Shown: positions 1 through 11,949, counted from the stretch's first letter. The stretch: 54,699 nt of DNA from Rhizophagus sp. LPA8_4_AMF (GCA_021464525.1 JADRCO010000101.1:1-54699); one strand, 5' to 3'. Notes: generated by a model not told the origin, from the sequence alone. Numbers and translations: made by a program.

Positions 1-331
1 GAACCAATCAAATTCTTGTCTCTGTTTGTACGGTCAGGCAGATAATTTGACATTTCGGCGTAACCTGTCAGAAGTGCAAAACTGTAGGCTTAATACATTA
101 CACAAATTTCCAGGAATTATAAATTTTGCCAGAATTACGTCACGATCACGTGTATATGACTGCGTATGAAAAAAATTCATCTTTGGAGTAAAAATGAATT
201 GGACAGTCCAATATTTTTGCAATTAGCTGTAAAATCCCGCATATCTTAATCGATTAAAACAACAAAATATAATTAATATGTAATTATAATTTAAAACCGC
301 AAATCATTATTTATTTAAGGTAGAGTATATG

Positions 332-511
332 CTATTATTGCGCTTTTCAAAATTGTGCTACCCCCTATATATCATCTGATAAAAAAATTATTAGATTACA
401 GGACGATTACTGGACAAAAATCGGACAATGTTGTCCTGTAATCGTCCTGTAATCGTCCTGTAATTATAATCACTCAGTAATCACAACGTACACAGAATTC
501 TGAAAACTGCG
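332..511 (+). repeat. Hairpin-forming repeat, copy 1 (inverted partner at 6321-6496)
   Basis: About 180 bp that recurs in reverse orientation at 6321-6496. It begins near TATTGCGCTTTTCAAAATTG and ends near CAGAATTCTGAAAACTGC. Inside, GATTACAGGACGATTACTGG is answered by TGTCCTGTAATCGTCCTG, so the unit folds on itself. CGTCCTGTAAT is repeated in tandem at about 432-466. It could be one of two independent MITE insertions or the end of a 6.2-kb segment. Confidence 0.7.
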
Positions 512-803
512 ATAATTGATCGTCATGTCCAAAAAAAACCAATTTTCAGCTCCTGTAATAATAAATATAAAAGGATAAATTTATATGTTCTGAACTTTTA
601 TTTCTTAACAAAATATTTCTTTGTTTAAAAAAATTTTTGAGAAATCTTCAAATGAATCTTAAAAAAGCTGGCGAATGTCATGTTGTTTTCTGGCAAATGG
701 CTAGTATATTATTGGCTAATTTCCCGGTAAATTATTTTTCCGAAATAAGTGTTTTGTTTTGTTTGCCGATCATATACAACTCCGGATTTGGACATTGGAA
801 ATT

Positions 804-893
804 GATGATAATTTCGGACAGTATCCAAAAAAGGTAATAAGTTTTCGCCAGGCATTATCTATAAAAGGAAAATTTTCATGATTTTTTTTGCGC
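804..893 (+). repeat. Short dispersed repeat, copy 1 (direct partner 7998-8086)
   Basis: Both copies carry TGATAATTTCGG, CAGTATCC, then GCCAGGCATTATCTATAAAA and a run ending CATGATTTTTTTTGC. Homology fades upstream. No coding role is visible. Confidence 0.6.
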
Positions 894-2219
894 CTCGAAC
901 CTGACCTTATTTCGGAACCTAGTCAATGTGTTTGTTATTATTAATAAATTAAAGAATATTCAGGTAAAGTTGTTACATTATATTATTTTATTTTATTATC
1001 TGTTATGGATCAAATTAATATTCACACGAAAAAAGTTAGTACAAAATACATCATGTTGGATCTTTAAATAAATTAAAAATGTTCTTGATGAAAACAAAAA
1101 AAATTTTTTTTATCTTATGTAATATATGATATATATGAAATGTTGTGTTCACCTAGCGTAGGATTTCAAGACAAAGATTTATTTATTTAATATTATTTCA
1201 TTATTAAAATTCTAAATTCGGTGTTTTCACCAACGTGTTAAATCGAGTATTTCATTCCGATAATTCTAAAATAACACAACGGAAGTCCCATTTTGATATA
1301 ATGTTACACAGACTATTTATATAGTATACACACACTGTACATGATTTATGATGGACATATGAAAGGACCCACCCGTTTACTATCAGGATACTCTTTAAAT
1401 ACTATTCTTGCATAATAAGCAAACTGATCTCTATGATCTCTTTTTTCACGAAGTTTTATTAGGAATAACTTGGGACAGTCGGTATATTAATTTATGACAT
1501 TAGAGACTGAAACACAATAAAATATAGGTCTTTGTAAGTTAAAAGTTTTGAAATTACGTAAGCAAGATTGAAGGCTTGGAGTCACGATGAAACTTGTGAA
1601 ACCTCAAAATCGGCATAGAGCGATGCTTTTTCTTACTGCCAATCAAAATTATTGCTAATCGACCTATTAAATCGAACTTCTGTTATGCTTTCTAAATTGC
1701 CGGTGATTAAAATACAAATGACCCTAAAATAAAGTTAGATTTAGTTTAGAGAACGTTTATATCTACTTTGCAAAGTAATATGCTATAAATAAATTTTTAT
1801 AAAAGCGTTCAAAGCGTTTATTTTGACTCAAACTAAGCGGTTTGTTGAAGGAATTATTTTATTTTATTGTAAAAATTTATCCTTCAAAGAAGTTAACATT
1901 ATTTTTTTTACTACATTTACTGCTTTTTAAGTTCAAAGAATAAGAAAATCATGTTTTCATATTTTATACTAAAAGGGAATATTTATTAACGTATTATGAA
2001 GGTATAAATAATGATGGTTGTATGAAAGAGGATATCATTTTCTGGATCCATTTAAATAAACAGTTTTCTGTTCACATCTTTTTACTTCTTTTGTACTGAA
2101 TAAATTCTTTGTTCTACAAAAAAAGGGAACTTCATTTCACCGGTTTCACTATTTTTATTGGCTTGGCTAAACTATTATTTAACGCGTTACCAACCAGTCG
2201 CGTATTGTTTGTAGGAGTA

Positions 2220-2910
2220 TTATGTACGGCTATGATGTAGTTGCCTTAATCACGCACTTTAATGAAAAAAAATATATATATATATAACATAATCCTCTAC
2301 GTTTAACTCATAAATGAAAAATCTTTTTCTTTCATCTTTTACCTAACAACGTTTTAATTTTTACCGTTACGATGAATCATTCAAATATTCCTCGTGATTC
2401 TTCAAATCAAACATTTTACACAACTACCGATTATGAAGAGTCCTCTTTTGCTTCAACACAATCCTTTCCTACGACCAACTCATCGTCCTATCGTGTTCTT
2501 CGAAACCGTCGAATTCAAAGAAGAATAAGACATGGAAGTACAATCAATACATATGTGTTGAATCGCATTAGACAATTATCAAGACAGAACACGAACAACC
2601 CATTCGAAAATCAGTTCTTTAATGGATCTAACTTCTTTTAAAGATGATTGTATTCGTAAAATAGCTTATTATTAATTCAAATAATTATTTCTAATTTGTA
2701 CCTTTCGTCGAAAACTAACCTTTGAATTAAAATGGCAATATTATTTCTCGATTCGTATTTCAAATTATCGTTAACAAATCATTTTCGAAATTCAAATTTA
2801 TTTTACTGATTCATGCATAATCTATATTTATATTGGTTTGTTCCATTCAATTATTTACGTTTTTTCCATTCTAAAACAATATTTATTTTTTCTTTTACCA
2901 AGAGAAACAA
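2220..2910 (+). repeat. Duplicated NQFFNG gene segment, copy 1 (inverted partner 9110-9770)
   Basis: The 89-codon gene at 2372 and its flanks recur in reverse orientation at 9110-9770. Shared flank words include TATGATGTAGTT upstream and AATCTATATTTATATT downstream. Similarity outside the gene shows the copy arose as a DNA segment of about 690 bp, not through an mRNA intermediate. Confidence 0.65.
2372..2641 (+). CDS. Small basic protein of the NQFFNG family (hypothetical)
   Basis: An 89-codon frame starting at a true ATG (MNHSNIPRDSS) and ending in TAA. The first 40 residues are rich in Ser, Thr, Asn and acidic residues. Residues 41-70 are strongly basic (RVLRNRRIQRRIR), and the last residues are ENQFFNGSNFF. 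No signal peptide or membrane segment is seen. The C-terminal 45 residues recur, with changes, at four other places in the window (9360-9648, 25336-25515, 32394-32576, 36838-37021), which is the main argument that it is a real gene. The basic stretch could bind nucleic acid, but that is inference. The family is not recognised. Expression is untested, and an upstream exon is possible because two relatives seem to be longer, spliced genes. Confidence 0.55.
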   Translation: MNHSNIPRDSSNQTFYTTTDYEESSFASTQSFPTTNSSSYRVLRNRRIQRRIRHGSTINTYVLNRIRQLSRQNTNNPFENQFFNGSNFF

Positions 2911-3710
2911 TTTATAGAGAGGGTTTAAGTTCTAGAATCAATTAAAAAATTCATGTCTATATAAATCTAATCTTGATTCTTAAAATCATTAATAAAATAT
3001 CTTTATCATTTATATGAAATTATTATTTTTTTGTTAGTTTCATTGTATTTATTTACTATCCTTTCGAACCAACCGATTATTTACACTGAATATCTACACT
3101 ATATGTTTTCTCTTGTTTGTTTCCTATCATAGTTTTGCTGTGATTTTATTTTCCTAAGTTGAATCAAAATTCTTAAGAGTTTTCATTAGAAAAAACATGA
3201 ACATGTTTTTATTTTTTAAATTAAAAGTAATTAATAAATGACTAAGTATTTTTAGCTATGATAGAAAAAAAAATTTCTTTCTTTTTTCCTGTTATAAATC
3301 TATATAAATAGTAATTTTTTTTATACCTTATCGCAAGAACGCACTTTATTAAGAAATACGTGCAATAAAATAAAACATTTAAATGAAAAATCGATTTGAA
3401 TAATATATAAACATTTGGAATATTTCTAATTGTACAAATATTTATTTATTTCGGAGTACTTTTAAATCTGAATATAAATTTTAATAACCAATTATTTAAT
3501 AAAATCTGTATAATATTTAAGTGTTAAACTGTGATTTATACTTATCGAAATTTAAATTGTATTATTATTTTCCTTAAAATAATAGCGCTTAAGTGCTACA
3601 TACTAGATTTCTTTAAAGAATAATCTATTCCTTATTAGATTATATTAATCGAACCTTCCCTTTTTTAGCCGTTAGTCGATTATGGTGACATAAGATATTA
3701 GGTGTGATTA
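2911..3710. other. AT-rich stretch, nothing recognised
   Basis: No supported gene, RNA or inverted-repeat element was found. Composition is uniformly A/T-rich. Confidence 0.45.
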
Positions 3711-4260
3711 TCCGGGGCATAGCGAAGGACATTTATTGTTATGCACTAGATTAATGAGATGATTTGATAGCCAACCCATGTATCACATTTTTATAATAAC
3801 AAAGGCATTTTGGGCATTTTGGCGGCGGATATTATTTTTATTTTATGTTTGATTCTGCAGCTTCCTTCTTATTCTTTTTTTTTTGTTTTGTTTTTGCTTC
3901 TTGTTGTTAATTTCTTTTCTTTCTTTTAGGTCTTTGGGCTCTTTGATTCTACAGTCAAAGGTATGTGCCCGTCCTATTTCTTTTCTTTTGTTATATTTCT
4001 TGCTTCTTGTTTCTAATTTTTTTCTTTCTTTTGATCTTTAGGTTCTTCAGTTTGCGATAAAGATACATTTTTTATTTTCCTTTTTCTTTATGGGCTTTGA
4101 TCTTTTCTTGATCTTGTAAATTTCGTTCTTGATAATCACCCCCCTTTCTTATTTTCATCCCTTCTCCATCCTCTATTTTACATCATCTTTTATTTTTGTT
4201 TATTGGTTAATAAAAAATATAAATTTCGCTCCGGATTCATAGCAGTTTCCGTTTCCTCGC
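3711..4260. repeat. Pyrimidine-rich repeat with GTCCAGAGCGAA-type ends
   Basis: The left part reads ATCCGGGGCATAGCGAAGGA and the right part reads TTTCGCTCCGGATTCATAGC, followed by AGTTTCCGTTTCC. The same end arrangement is seen at 39280-39490 (CGCTCTGGAC then AACGGTTTCCGTTCC), so this is a diverged copy of the same family. The interior at 3850-4200 is T/C-rich, with a direct repeat of roughly 100 bp (GCTTCTTGTT, TTTCTTTCTTTT, CTTTAGG blocks twice). No gene is seen. Confidence 0.5.
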
Positions 4261-5389
4261 ATATCAAGAAATGTATATAGACAAATACTTTGATTAAAAA
4301 ATGATTTCAACTTAAGTGGATTGTGTAATAAAATATATTATTTTAAAGGAGAATAAGTGAATTAATGCATTTTAAGATATAAAATAAGCTACTATAATTA
4401 TTTCGGTAGTTTAGCATATGTATAGTATCCTGTTTAATTTGTAATTTATTCTTCATTTATTATAATTATAGCATCGTTGCGTATTTTATATTGTTATGGA
4501 TTAGATTTCATATTTATTCTAACTATAATTCTCAATTTGGAAGAAAAACTCTCAGATAATTTTAATTAATTAAAGTATATAGAGAAACCAACCTTTAAAT
4601 TTTTTTTTTTATAGAAAAGGAAATCACTTACCATTTAATATATCCTTTTAGAAATCACTACTTATTTTTGATTTATCATTTTCTCTTTTTGTAAAAAAAA
4701 AAGTTCGTTCTAGTTTTTTATAGTAATGTTGGATAATCTTAATTTTGAGGTGCGACCAGAAAGCTCATGGTTCAAATATTCCACCCGAACATCAAGGTAA
4801 AAAAAAAGATGTGGTCATCAAAAATTTCAGTTGAAAAAGATCTTAGTAAAAGGAAAAGAGTAGTAGAAAATTCATTATTTTTCAGAATCAAAACAATATT
4901 AATAATACTTGGATAAAGAAATTATTTGAGTGTAGAAAAATGGCCTGGGATTTTAAATAAAGGTCTAAAGATACGATAACATATCAAAATGGATGATCAT
5001 TTCTGTATTCATCCGCCATTAAAAAAAAAGGGGGTTTATCAATTCTTGTCTAACAAAAAAATCAAATTAGGGAGTACAATTTTCATATGTAAGTATCTTT
5101 CTAATTATATAATCCTTGCAGTTAATGCATGCAAGTATGAAAAAGGAAGATTTGAAAGTAATTAAAGTTCAGTAAAGAAATAAAATTTATCAGTGTATCA
5201 TACATTATATAATTTGTAATCTTTACACATAATTATAATTATAAATTGATTATATAACCGATCTCACATGGAATCTTAATATATCTGTATCATTTGAATT
5301 TATTATGTAATATTGAACAAACAGTGGAATAATATTATATAAAAGAATTTCTGAGGAATAGTTAACTCGTATCCACCTAATTGATTTTA
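4261..5389. other. AT-rich stretch, nothing recognised
   Basis: No supported coding frame, TIR element or RNA was found. A GGTTCAAAT word near 4772 resembles a tRNA T-loop but has no surrounding cloverleaf. Confidence 0.45.
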
Positions 5390-5705
5390 ATTTTTTCAAT
5401 TTTGGGTTTATCATTTATCTTCACGAATGAAACGCTTCTATTCGTGGAAAAAAGTTTTTCAATTGATCAAATAAAGAAATTAAGCATTTTTTCATGCAAG
5501 AACCCTATTTTAATTTGAGACTTATGATTGAACATTATTATCTTTGTGTAATTACTTTAAATAGAAAGTTATAAATGCAAACATATAAGTTTACAGTAAT
5601 GAAGATTAGACGCAATGAAAGGATTTATAACCAAATAAAAGTAAATTATATTAGTATCATGTGACTAACTTTGTGAATTCACCCAACTAAGGTGTTGATT
5701 ATAAT
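5390..5705 (+). repeat. Inverted duplicate Y, copy 1 (partner 12395-12940)
   Basis: The reverse complement matches 12395-12940 over long stretches (TTTTATTTGGTTATAAATCC; TTATTTGATCAATTGAAAAA). This copy lacks the 197-bp TA-target element present in the partner. It therefore serves as the unoccupied site, near 5505-5522. Confidence 0.75.
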
Positions 5706-5940
5706 AACTGTATTACCTCTAATACTTTTTTTTACGAAAAGTAACTATTATAATTTTTTTTTGTATAATACAAACAAGTTTGAAGACGCAGGCTGCGGTT
5801 TATCGGTAACAAAATTAACCGGTGAAGACTGCCTGTTTAATCCTCCTCCATTGACGTTTATCGGATTATTTACTCCCCCTGAAATATTTCCACCAGTAGA
5901 ACTAAAGGAGATGTGTTTCAGTAAGCTTACGTAAAATTTG
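5706..5940. other. Small GC-richer island, coding status unresolved
   Basis: From about 5785 to 5935 the base composition is clearly richer in G and C than the surroundings, and both strands are open. Plus reads about 50 codons of protein-like sequence (LTGEDCLFNPPPLTF) but has only a TTG start. Minus reads GGNISGGVNNPINVNGGG and similar for about 60 codons, without an ATG. Such an island could be a coding exon or an old gene fragment. I cannot choose the strand and do not recognise a family. Confidence 0.25.
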
Positions 5941-6320
5941 AATCATGAAAGACGTCAATGGAATAATAAGACAGGTTTTTTTCTTTTACAAATTTTTATT
6001 TATTAATTAAGGAGTCATGTTGAAACCTACAAATCCAATATAATCCATCGGATTGATTGATCTCTTTTATTGTCTCAAAAAAGTTACTCTGTATTATTTC
6101 ATCCTAATAACAATAATTGTAAATAAAGTTTGGGGTCAAAAATAGAAATAGAATAGTAAGGATGAATTTAATTACTAAAAACTATATTTATAATACATTT
6201 TTATATTTCTGCGTCTCAACAGTTAAAATATGATAGTAAAATAAATCAGTCTTTTATAATAATAGTATTTAATTAAACTAGGAAAGGAAACCATGTTAAG
6301 CCCGTAACAATAGTATAACG
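5941..6320. other. AT-rich stretch, nothing recognised
   Basis: No gene or element supported. Confidence 0.4.
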
Positions 6321-6496
6321 TTGCAGTTTTCAGAATTCTGTGTACATTGTGATTATTGAGTGATTATAATTACAGAACGATTACAGGACAACATTGTCCG
6401 ATTTTTGTCTGGTAATCGTCCTGCAATCTAATAATTTTTTTATCAGATGATCTATAAGGGGGTAACACAATTTTGAAAAGCGCAATAATTTACTAT
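6321..6496 (-). repeat. Hairpin-forming repeat, copy 2 (inverted partner of 332-511)
   Basis: Reverse complement of the 332-511 unit, from GCAGTTTTCAGAATTCTGTG to TTTTGAAAAGCGCAATAATT. It retains the internal ACAGGAC/GTCCTG hairpin. Confidence 0.7.
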
Positions 6497-6497
6497 A

Positions 6498-6720
6498 GCG
6501 GCCCGATTTGGGAAATTGGGCCTTAATTATTTACCAAAAAATGATCTAACTAAAAAGCACCCCATAATAACTGAAAAGCACCCCATGATAAACTTTTTTG
6601 CCCTAATTTTACTATTTTTATTATACAAGACTACGTCTAACCCAATGTCCCACAATATAGATCATGTCGAACCAACTGTCCCACCCTAAAATAAACCGCC
6701 TAAATTTTAGGTTGGCCGAT
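6498..6720. repeat. Short repeats with GGCCC hairpin and doubled AAAAGCACCCCAT
   Basis: CGGCCCGATTTGGGAAATTG followed by GGCC makes a short hairpin. Just downstream AAAAGCACCCCATAATAA and AAAAGCACCCCATGATAA form a 2-copy direct repeat about 24 bp apart. It may be the edge of an unknown element. Confidence 0.4.
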
Positions 6721-7640
6721 ATGTTATTATTTTTTAATCAGCGCATAAAGCAAAGAACTAAAATTTATTTTCCAACTAATAACTAATAGTAATTCATTTT
6801 GTGAAGTATTATTAAAATTTTTAAACATGAGTAACAGTCAAGATAATCCAAATAAAAAAAAAAACAGGGTTGTCCAAAAACCTGATATTTACTTAATAAA
6901 AAGCAAAAAATAAGTATGTTTAAATGCATGAAAAGAAATTATTTTAAATTTTATTCTATTTTAATGTTAAAAAGAATGATAATAATTATTTATTATGGTA
7001 TTTTAAATAATTTTTGATTATCATTTTAGTGCTAACACTATTTACGTGGTCAGGTGTATTGAGTAATTTGTTTAACAAAATAATTACATATGAATTAATA
7101 TATATTTTTTTTTTAAAAAAAATGCTAATTAATTACCAGGATTATGAATTATATGTTTATATAATTATATTAATTAAGGCAATGTTTGCTCCTGTATGCG
7201 TTACTGTTAAGATTCCTAGTTTAGGAGCAACTTGTCTACTTTGATTTTAAGTAATAATTTTTTAGATAAATATCACTCCACAGCACTGTTAAACAATACA
7301 TTTACTTAGCCATCTTCATTATATACTAGTAAAACGGAAACCGTTGAAGAAGTCCGAATTTTTTAAACGTATTACAGAAAAAGAAATGTATCACAAAATG
7401 CGTAAATGGCGACGGCGGGAGTACAAGAAAAGAAATTAAATCCGCAAAATATACAATAATAGCAAAATTTAAAGGGGGAAAACGTGTCAGCACAACAAGA
7501 AATTTCATTAGAGCGGACAGACAAACCTTGCATGAAGAGAGTCCAACCGTAAATGTCCTCAGCTAAAGCTTCGGACAAATAATTGATTTTCATAAGTTTC
7601 CATATCAGATATTATAGCAACTAACAAAGGACCTGAAAAT
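6721..7640. other. AT-rich stretch; one short ATG frame noted
   Basis: A 28-codon frame at 6827-6913 (MSNSQDNPNKKK then RVVQKPDIYL) has coding-like residue use but is too short to call. A copy of ACTAGTAAAACGGAAACCGT starts at about 7326; similar words sit at 39468-39490 (reversed) and 39966-39988. TGCTCCT/AGGAGCA near 7193-7226 can pair. Nothing else is recognised. Confidence 0.35.
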
Positions 7641-8090
7641 AATGAAGATGGTCAATGGTCCGTCCGATCCGCTTGGTCTTTACCCTCGGTCCCTTATAGG
7701 ACAGGATTGCGGTCTTGTAGCGCAGTAAGTGATTGGCGTAATTCTGGCCAAATTTATAGTGCCGGCCAGATTTAAAATTTTTGTGTTGCTAGGCGTATAC
7801 GAAATCACGTGACTCAAGTTTTCGTAATTCTGCACAATTTTGTAATTCTGGCCCGAACTATCAAAGACCGAAAAGACCCGGTCTTACACAAGACAGGCCG
7901 GTTCGTCTTTTTAAGGTGTAGAACTTCTTTACCTGAAAAAAGGTTAGAGGCAGCCAAAAAGATTATACTAGTTGTATACATTTTTTCAAGCTCGGAATTA
8001 TGATAATTTCGGGCAGTATCCGAAAAAGGCTTATGTTTCCGCCAGGCATTATCTATAAAAGGAAAGATTTTCATGATTTTTTTTGCAGTG
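7640..8090. repeat. GC-richer repeat patch with TAATTCTGGCC words
   Basis: The patch carries three variants of the word TAATTCTGGCC/GGCCAGA (about 7738, 7763 and 7838), GACC/GGTC blocks around 7860-7905, and the 7998-8086 copy of the 804-893 repeat. The same word occurs inside several inverted-repeat elements elsewhere. No end-to-end TIR could be fixed here. Confidence 0.4.
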
Positions 8091-8302
8091 TGGATCCTAG
8101 TAATATTGCACAAAAATTTTATATAAAAGAAAATTTTCATATAACTAAACAAAAAATATTGAAAAATATTGGATAAGAAAATTAAAAAGTTTGTCATGTA
8201 AAGAAAAGTTAATTATGACAAAATTATGACAAAAAGTTACATCACAACCTTTACAACCGGTTAGCATCTATTATGGTAACCAACACTAATACATTTACAA
8301 CT

Positions 8303-8394
8303 GATACAATTTTTTCAATAATCAAAAATGATACAATTTATTTTCAACAATTAAATAATACAATTTTTTTTAATAATCAAAAACGACACAATAG
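8303..8394 (+). repeat. Three-copy degenerate tandem repeat
   Basis: A unit of about 30 bp, roughly GATACAATTTTTTCAATAAT plus CAAAAA, occurs three times with drift. Confidence 0.5.
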
Positions 8395-8399
8395 TTTGT

Positions 8400-9109
8400 A
8401 TAACTAAGGCCATTCCAACTTGAATGTTTAACGTCCAGATTTTCTGAAAAGTTTGAGGGGGATCTTACTAAACAAAAATTCATTTTAGTTTAATACAGAT
8501 TTCATTAATTGAGTAAGTATTATATCATCTAATTTAATTAATTCTGCATATTTTTTTTAAAAGTCATGCATATCCCTACTGTGACTACTGTAAATAGTTG
8601 TAAGACTAATAATCAAGAATTATTATATTTATTATAGATTTATAGCAGAAAAAAGAAAAAAATCTTCTTTATAATAGCTAAAAAGAATTTTCCTACTTTG
8701 CAATCAAGCTATCTATTAATTACTTTCAACTTAAAATAAACGATATAAAAAAAGACATGTCATTTTTTTTCTAACGGAAACTCTTAAGAACTTAGAAAAT
8801 AAAATCCCGCGAAAAAGTTCCCGATCTTTAAAAAATATTGGAAAGAAATCTTTAAAAGACACTACTTGTACAGTTTTTTTTTTGTGGTGAATGTATAATA
8901 AAAAAAAAGTGAATGTATAAATTACATGAAGAATTCTGTGGAAAAAATATGCCGACATTATTAAATGGATATTCAGTCGTAAATAATCAAGACGTCCGAA
9001 CGGATAGTAAAATAAAATAACAAAAAAAAAATAATTTATATAAAATTCAATCAGATAAATTGATCAATTTGATACTAGTTTTATATAAACGTGAATTGTT
9101 TGTCGAGAT
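8400..9109. other. AT-rich stretch, nothing recognised
   Basis: No supported gene or element; A/T homopolymers predominate. Confidence 0.4.
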
Positions 9110-9770
9110 ATTCCAAAACGTTTCTTTTTGAAAAAGAAAAAATTTTGAATGGGAAGACGTAAATAATTAAAAGGAACAAACAAATATAAATATAGATTAT
9201 GTATGAATCATAAAAATAAATTTAAATTTCGAAATGTTTTTGCCAACGATAATTTGAAATGCGAATCGGAAAAATAAATTTTCCATTAAATTTAAAGGTA
9301 AGTTTTCAAAGAATTATTTGAATTAAAAATAAGCGAAAGGACAATATTTTACGAATACATTAAAAGAAACCAGATCCATGAAACACATGAAACAATTGGT
9401 TTGCGATTAGGTTGTTCGGGTTCGGCTGTCTTGCTAATCGTCTAATGTGATTCAACGTATACGCATTATTGGTTGTACATCCATTTCTTATTCTTCTTTG
9501 AATTCGACGGTTTCGAAGAATACGATAGGACGATGAGTTGGTCAACGGAAAGGGTTGGGTTGTTATCCATAAAAGAGGACTCTTCATAGTTGTTAGTTGA
9601 TTAAAATATTTGATTTGAAAAATCGCGAGAAGTATTTGAATGATTCATTGTAAAGATTAAAAATATTATATGGAAGAAGAGATTTTTTTATCGTTATTCT
9701 TGTTGTATATATATTTTTTCCACCAAAGTGATTAAATATTAAAATCTTATTTAGGTAACTACATCATAAT
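9110..9770 (-). repeat. Duplicated NQFFNG gene segment, copy 2 (inverted partner of 2220-2910)
   Basis: Reverse-oriented duplicate including both flanks of the gene. The gene inside is broken. Confidence 0.65.
9360..9648 (-). pseudogene. Broken copy of the NQFFNG-family gene
   Basis: The ancestral start ATG is at 9648-9646 on the minus strand (MNHSNTSRDFSNQ, matching the start of the intact copy at 2372). Codon 16 is TAA where the intact copy has a Tyr codon. A one-base shift then follows around 9540-9560. After the shift, the conserved half is again readable: NSSSYRILRNRRIQRRIRNG, then Leu-rich and Arg-rich sequence, ending HGSGFF in place of NGSNFF. The motif corresponding to NQFFNG is altered and lengthened (NQLFHVFHGSGFF). 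A downstream 75-codon frame still has an ATG, so a short product cannot be excluded. The local duplication of flanks shows the relation to the 2372 gene directly. Confidence 0.65.
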
Positions 9771-9818
9771 AATGCTATAAACAGTTTATAGTTTTTAAAT
9801 AAGCTCTCTTTTTTTATT

Positions 9819-9872
9819 TATATTATATTATTTTATGTTACATTATATTATATTATATTATATTATATTATT
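9819..9872. repeat. TTATA microsatellite
   Basis: Near-perfect 5-bp units of TTATA/TATAT, flanked by T-rich sequence. Confidence 0.8.
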
Positions 9873-10149
9873 TTTATTTTATTTTATAAAATACTGAAAA
9901 TATTAATTAATAATATAGTTATCACTAAAGGTTCTATTCAAGATTATCAAATTTAATTCTATAAGGAAAAGTTTGATGTCTCGTGATAAGGAAGAATACC
10001 ATTTTCGGCTAAGACTACATTCATAAAATATAATTACGAATTAATAATAAAGTAGATTTTACAATCGCCCGGTCTGGATCAAATTCCTCGATGTTTAGTT
10101 GCAAAAAAATTTAAAATTATTCGTTACCAAATGTAAATCAACTTTTTTT

Positions 10150-10365
10150 ATTATACACTTGAGAAATGATCAGCATGGAGGCGAATAATTCAGAAATTTG
10201 CGGTTGTGCCGCAAATCGATCAATAAATGTATCATGTGACAAGTCTAATATGTAACGTAATATCGCACATAAATATTGTTATTATTTTGTTTATTTTTTC
10301 AAATTGCCGCAAACCGAGATTTCGGAAAGTTTGAATAATACTTTTTTTGGTTTAAATTTACAGCT
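10150..10365. repeat. Weak inverted-repeat patch with TTTGCGG hairpin
   Basis: TTTGCGGTTGTGCCGCAAA near 10197 forms a tight hairpin. A related TTGCCGCAAACC occurs near 10305, and GAATAATTC/TTTGAATAAT words lie outside them. It may be a decayed foldback element; ends are uncertain. Confidence 0.35.
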
Positions 10366-10439
10366 TTATTTTAATAATGCTCGGGACTCCTTTGAGAGAC
10401 GTCATTCATATGACAAAAAAGGAAAATCAACAATGAAAA

Positions 10440-11790
10440 TATTTAAAATGTTGGAGTTTCTTTGTTGATAAACTTTAAAAGGCGTATTTAAAAATAAACA
10501 ATTAAACGGTCGTTGTTTATTAATTGCATGAAGTCATCAATTATTTTCGACGGACATAAAATAAGTTAATAAAACAATTTAAAATAAATCACAGCCCAAA
10601 GATTTATACATACATACAGTGTATAGAAAGTTTCAAATATTCTTGTCATACATAAAATGAAAGATTCGATCTTGTGATTATCCATGGCTAAAATTTTTTC
10701 ACAATGTTTCTAAAGAAACGAGTCATTAACGCCAAATTTCATCTTCGCAAACAATGTAAACAATGGTTATTTAATATATGGTATCACATATTACAAGAAA
10801 TAAACAAAATTTCCTTCTTTCTTTCAAAAAAAAAAAAAAAAGAATTATTTTAGACAAATAAGGATATTTATTTACATTATTGTTAAATTTTTATATTATT
10901 TTTATTAATATTACATATGGGCCGCCCCTCTCACTCGAAAAAAAAAAATTTACATTATCTATTGATTATATTGTTTAAAGAATTTATTATTACGCAGATA
11001 TTATATACTAGGAAAACTGAAATCATTAAAGTCGGTCGCCAGTACCTTTTTTTATTAAATACGTAACACCAAATAAATAACGTTACAAAATCATCAGTGA
11101 AACAAGTAAAAAGTGATACATAATCAAAAAAAGGAAAAAAGCAGGGTATTAGTGAGGTGACATCAGCGGATGGAAGGAAGGAAAATTTCTTGGGTTAACA
11201 TGAAATCATTAAGTTCGTTATAAGTGCTCTACAATAGAAAGTCCCTCGCTAGTACGCTCCGGACAATAAATGTTTTTCTGATTATTACAAGCATTTTATT
11301 TCATAACTGATAACAATGCATGAAATTTGTGTAGAAAAACTAAATAGCTAGCGATGAACTAAAAGTGATACGTAAATTCTATTCAAGTTGTACATTCCAA
11401 CTATATAACCCATCGATATATTCTTATCATACATGATGCAATTTATAAATAAGTAGATTCAATTGAAGTATGTGAAGCGTTAACTACGTTATTTGATGTT
11501 CGTGACTCTGTACATCTGTACATCATGATCGCAAGATATTCGGTCACAAAAAAATTAATTATATCAAGCCAGGAAATAATCATCAATTTTAATTTTTCAT
11601 GCTTAAATACCGGAAAACTCCGGTGATAAAAGAAGGAAAACCGCCAATTTTTTTACTTCCTGTTTCAAATTATTCCTTAACGTAAACTCGTTGGCATGAA
11701 TGTTTACAAATACATTAGTACGTTTACTTCACTTGTACGAAGAATTAACTATTTTAGTTAAGTTCATAAATACTTCTAACTTTTTATATT
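10440..11790 (+). repeat. R1 repeat, first-half copy
   Basis: The copy starts near TTTGTTGATAAACTTTAAAA and follows the order of the 26.2-kb copy: TCATCTTCGCAAAC, GGTTATTTAATATATGG, TCTCACTCGAAAA, TTTTTCTGATTA, then the TATTCTTGTCATACAT-type block and TTATTCCTTAACG. It contains no credible coding frame. It stops where the 28.1-kb portion of the full unit would begin. Confidence 0.7.
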
Positions 11791-11949
11791 TTGAAAATTC
11801 AAAGTGTGTCAGTCTGGACCGTAAACAATAGATATCATAATAAGAAAAAATAAAAAGGTAAGTTATATTTTGATGGGTCTTTATTTAATAAAGCAATAGT
11901 TTAAAGACTATAAACTAACTATTTCACAAAAGAGGATTACCATGTATAA

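Larger units (their letters stand above)
1..2219. other. AT-rich stretch without a supported gene
   Basis: No reading frame here has convincing protein composition; the open frame around 637-837 begins at TTG and runs through low-complexity sequence. The stretch holds an inverted-repeat copy at 332-511 and a short dispersed repeat at 804-893, described separately. Otherwise I see only A/T runs. Confidence 0.5.

Noticed and set aside
637..837. 66-codon open frame
   Set aside because: Non-ATG start, composition of AT-rich noise, overlaps a dispersed repeat.
4740..4800. GGTTCAAAT T-loop-like word
   Set aside because: No acceptor stem, D-arm or anticodon arm can be drawn around it.
7814..8197. 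127-codon open frame on minus strand
   Set aside because: It runs through a repeat patch that has copies elsewhere without the frame, and begins in poly-Phe/Leu noise.
9819..9872. TTATA array as a possible CRISPR or telomere-like array
   Set aside because: A plain microsatellite with no spacers.
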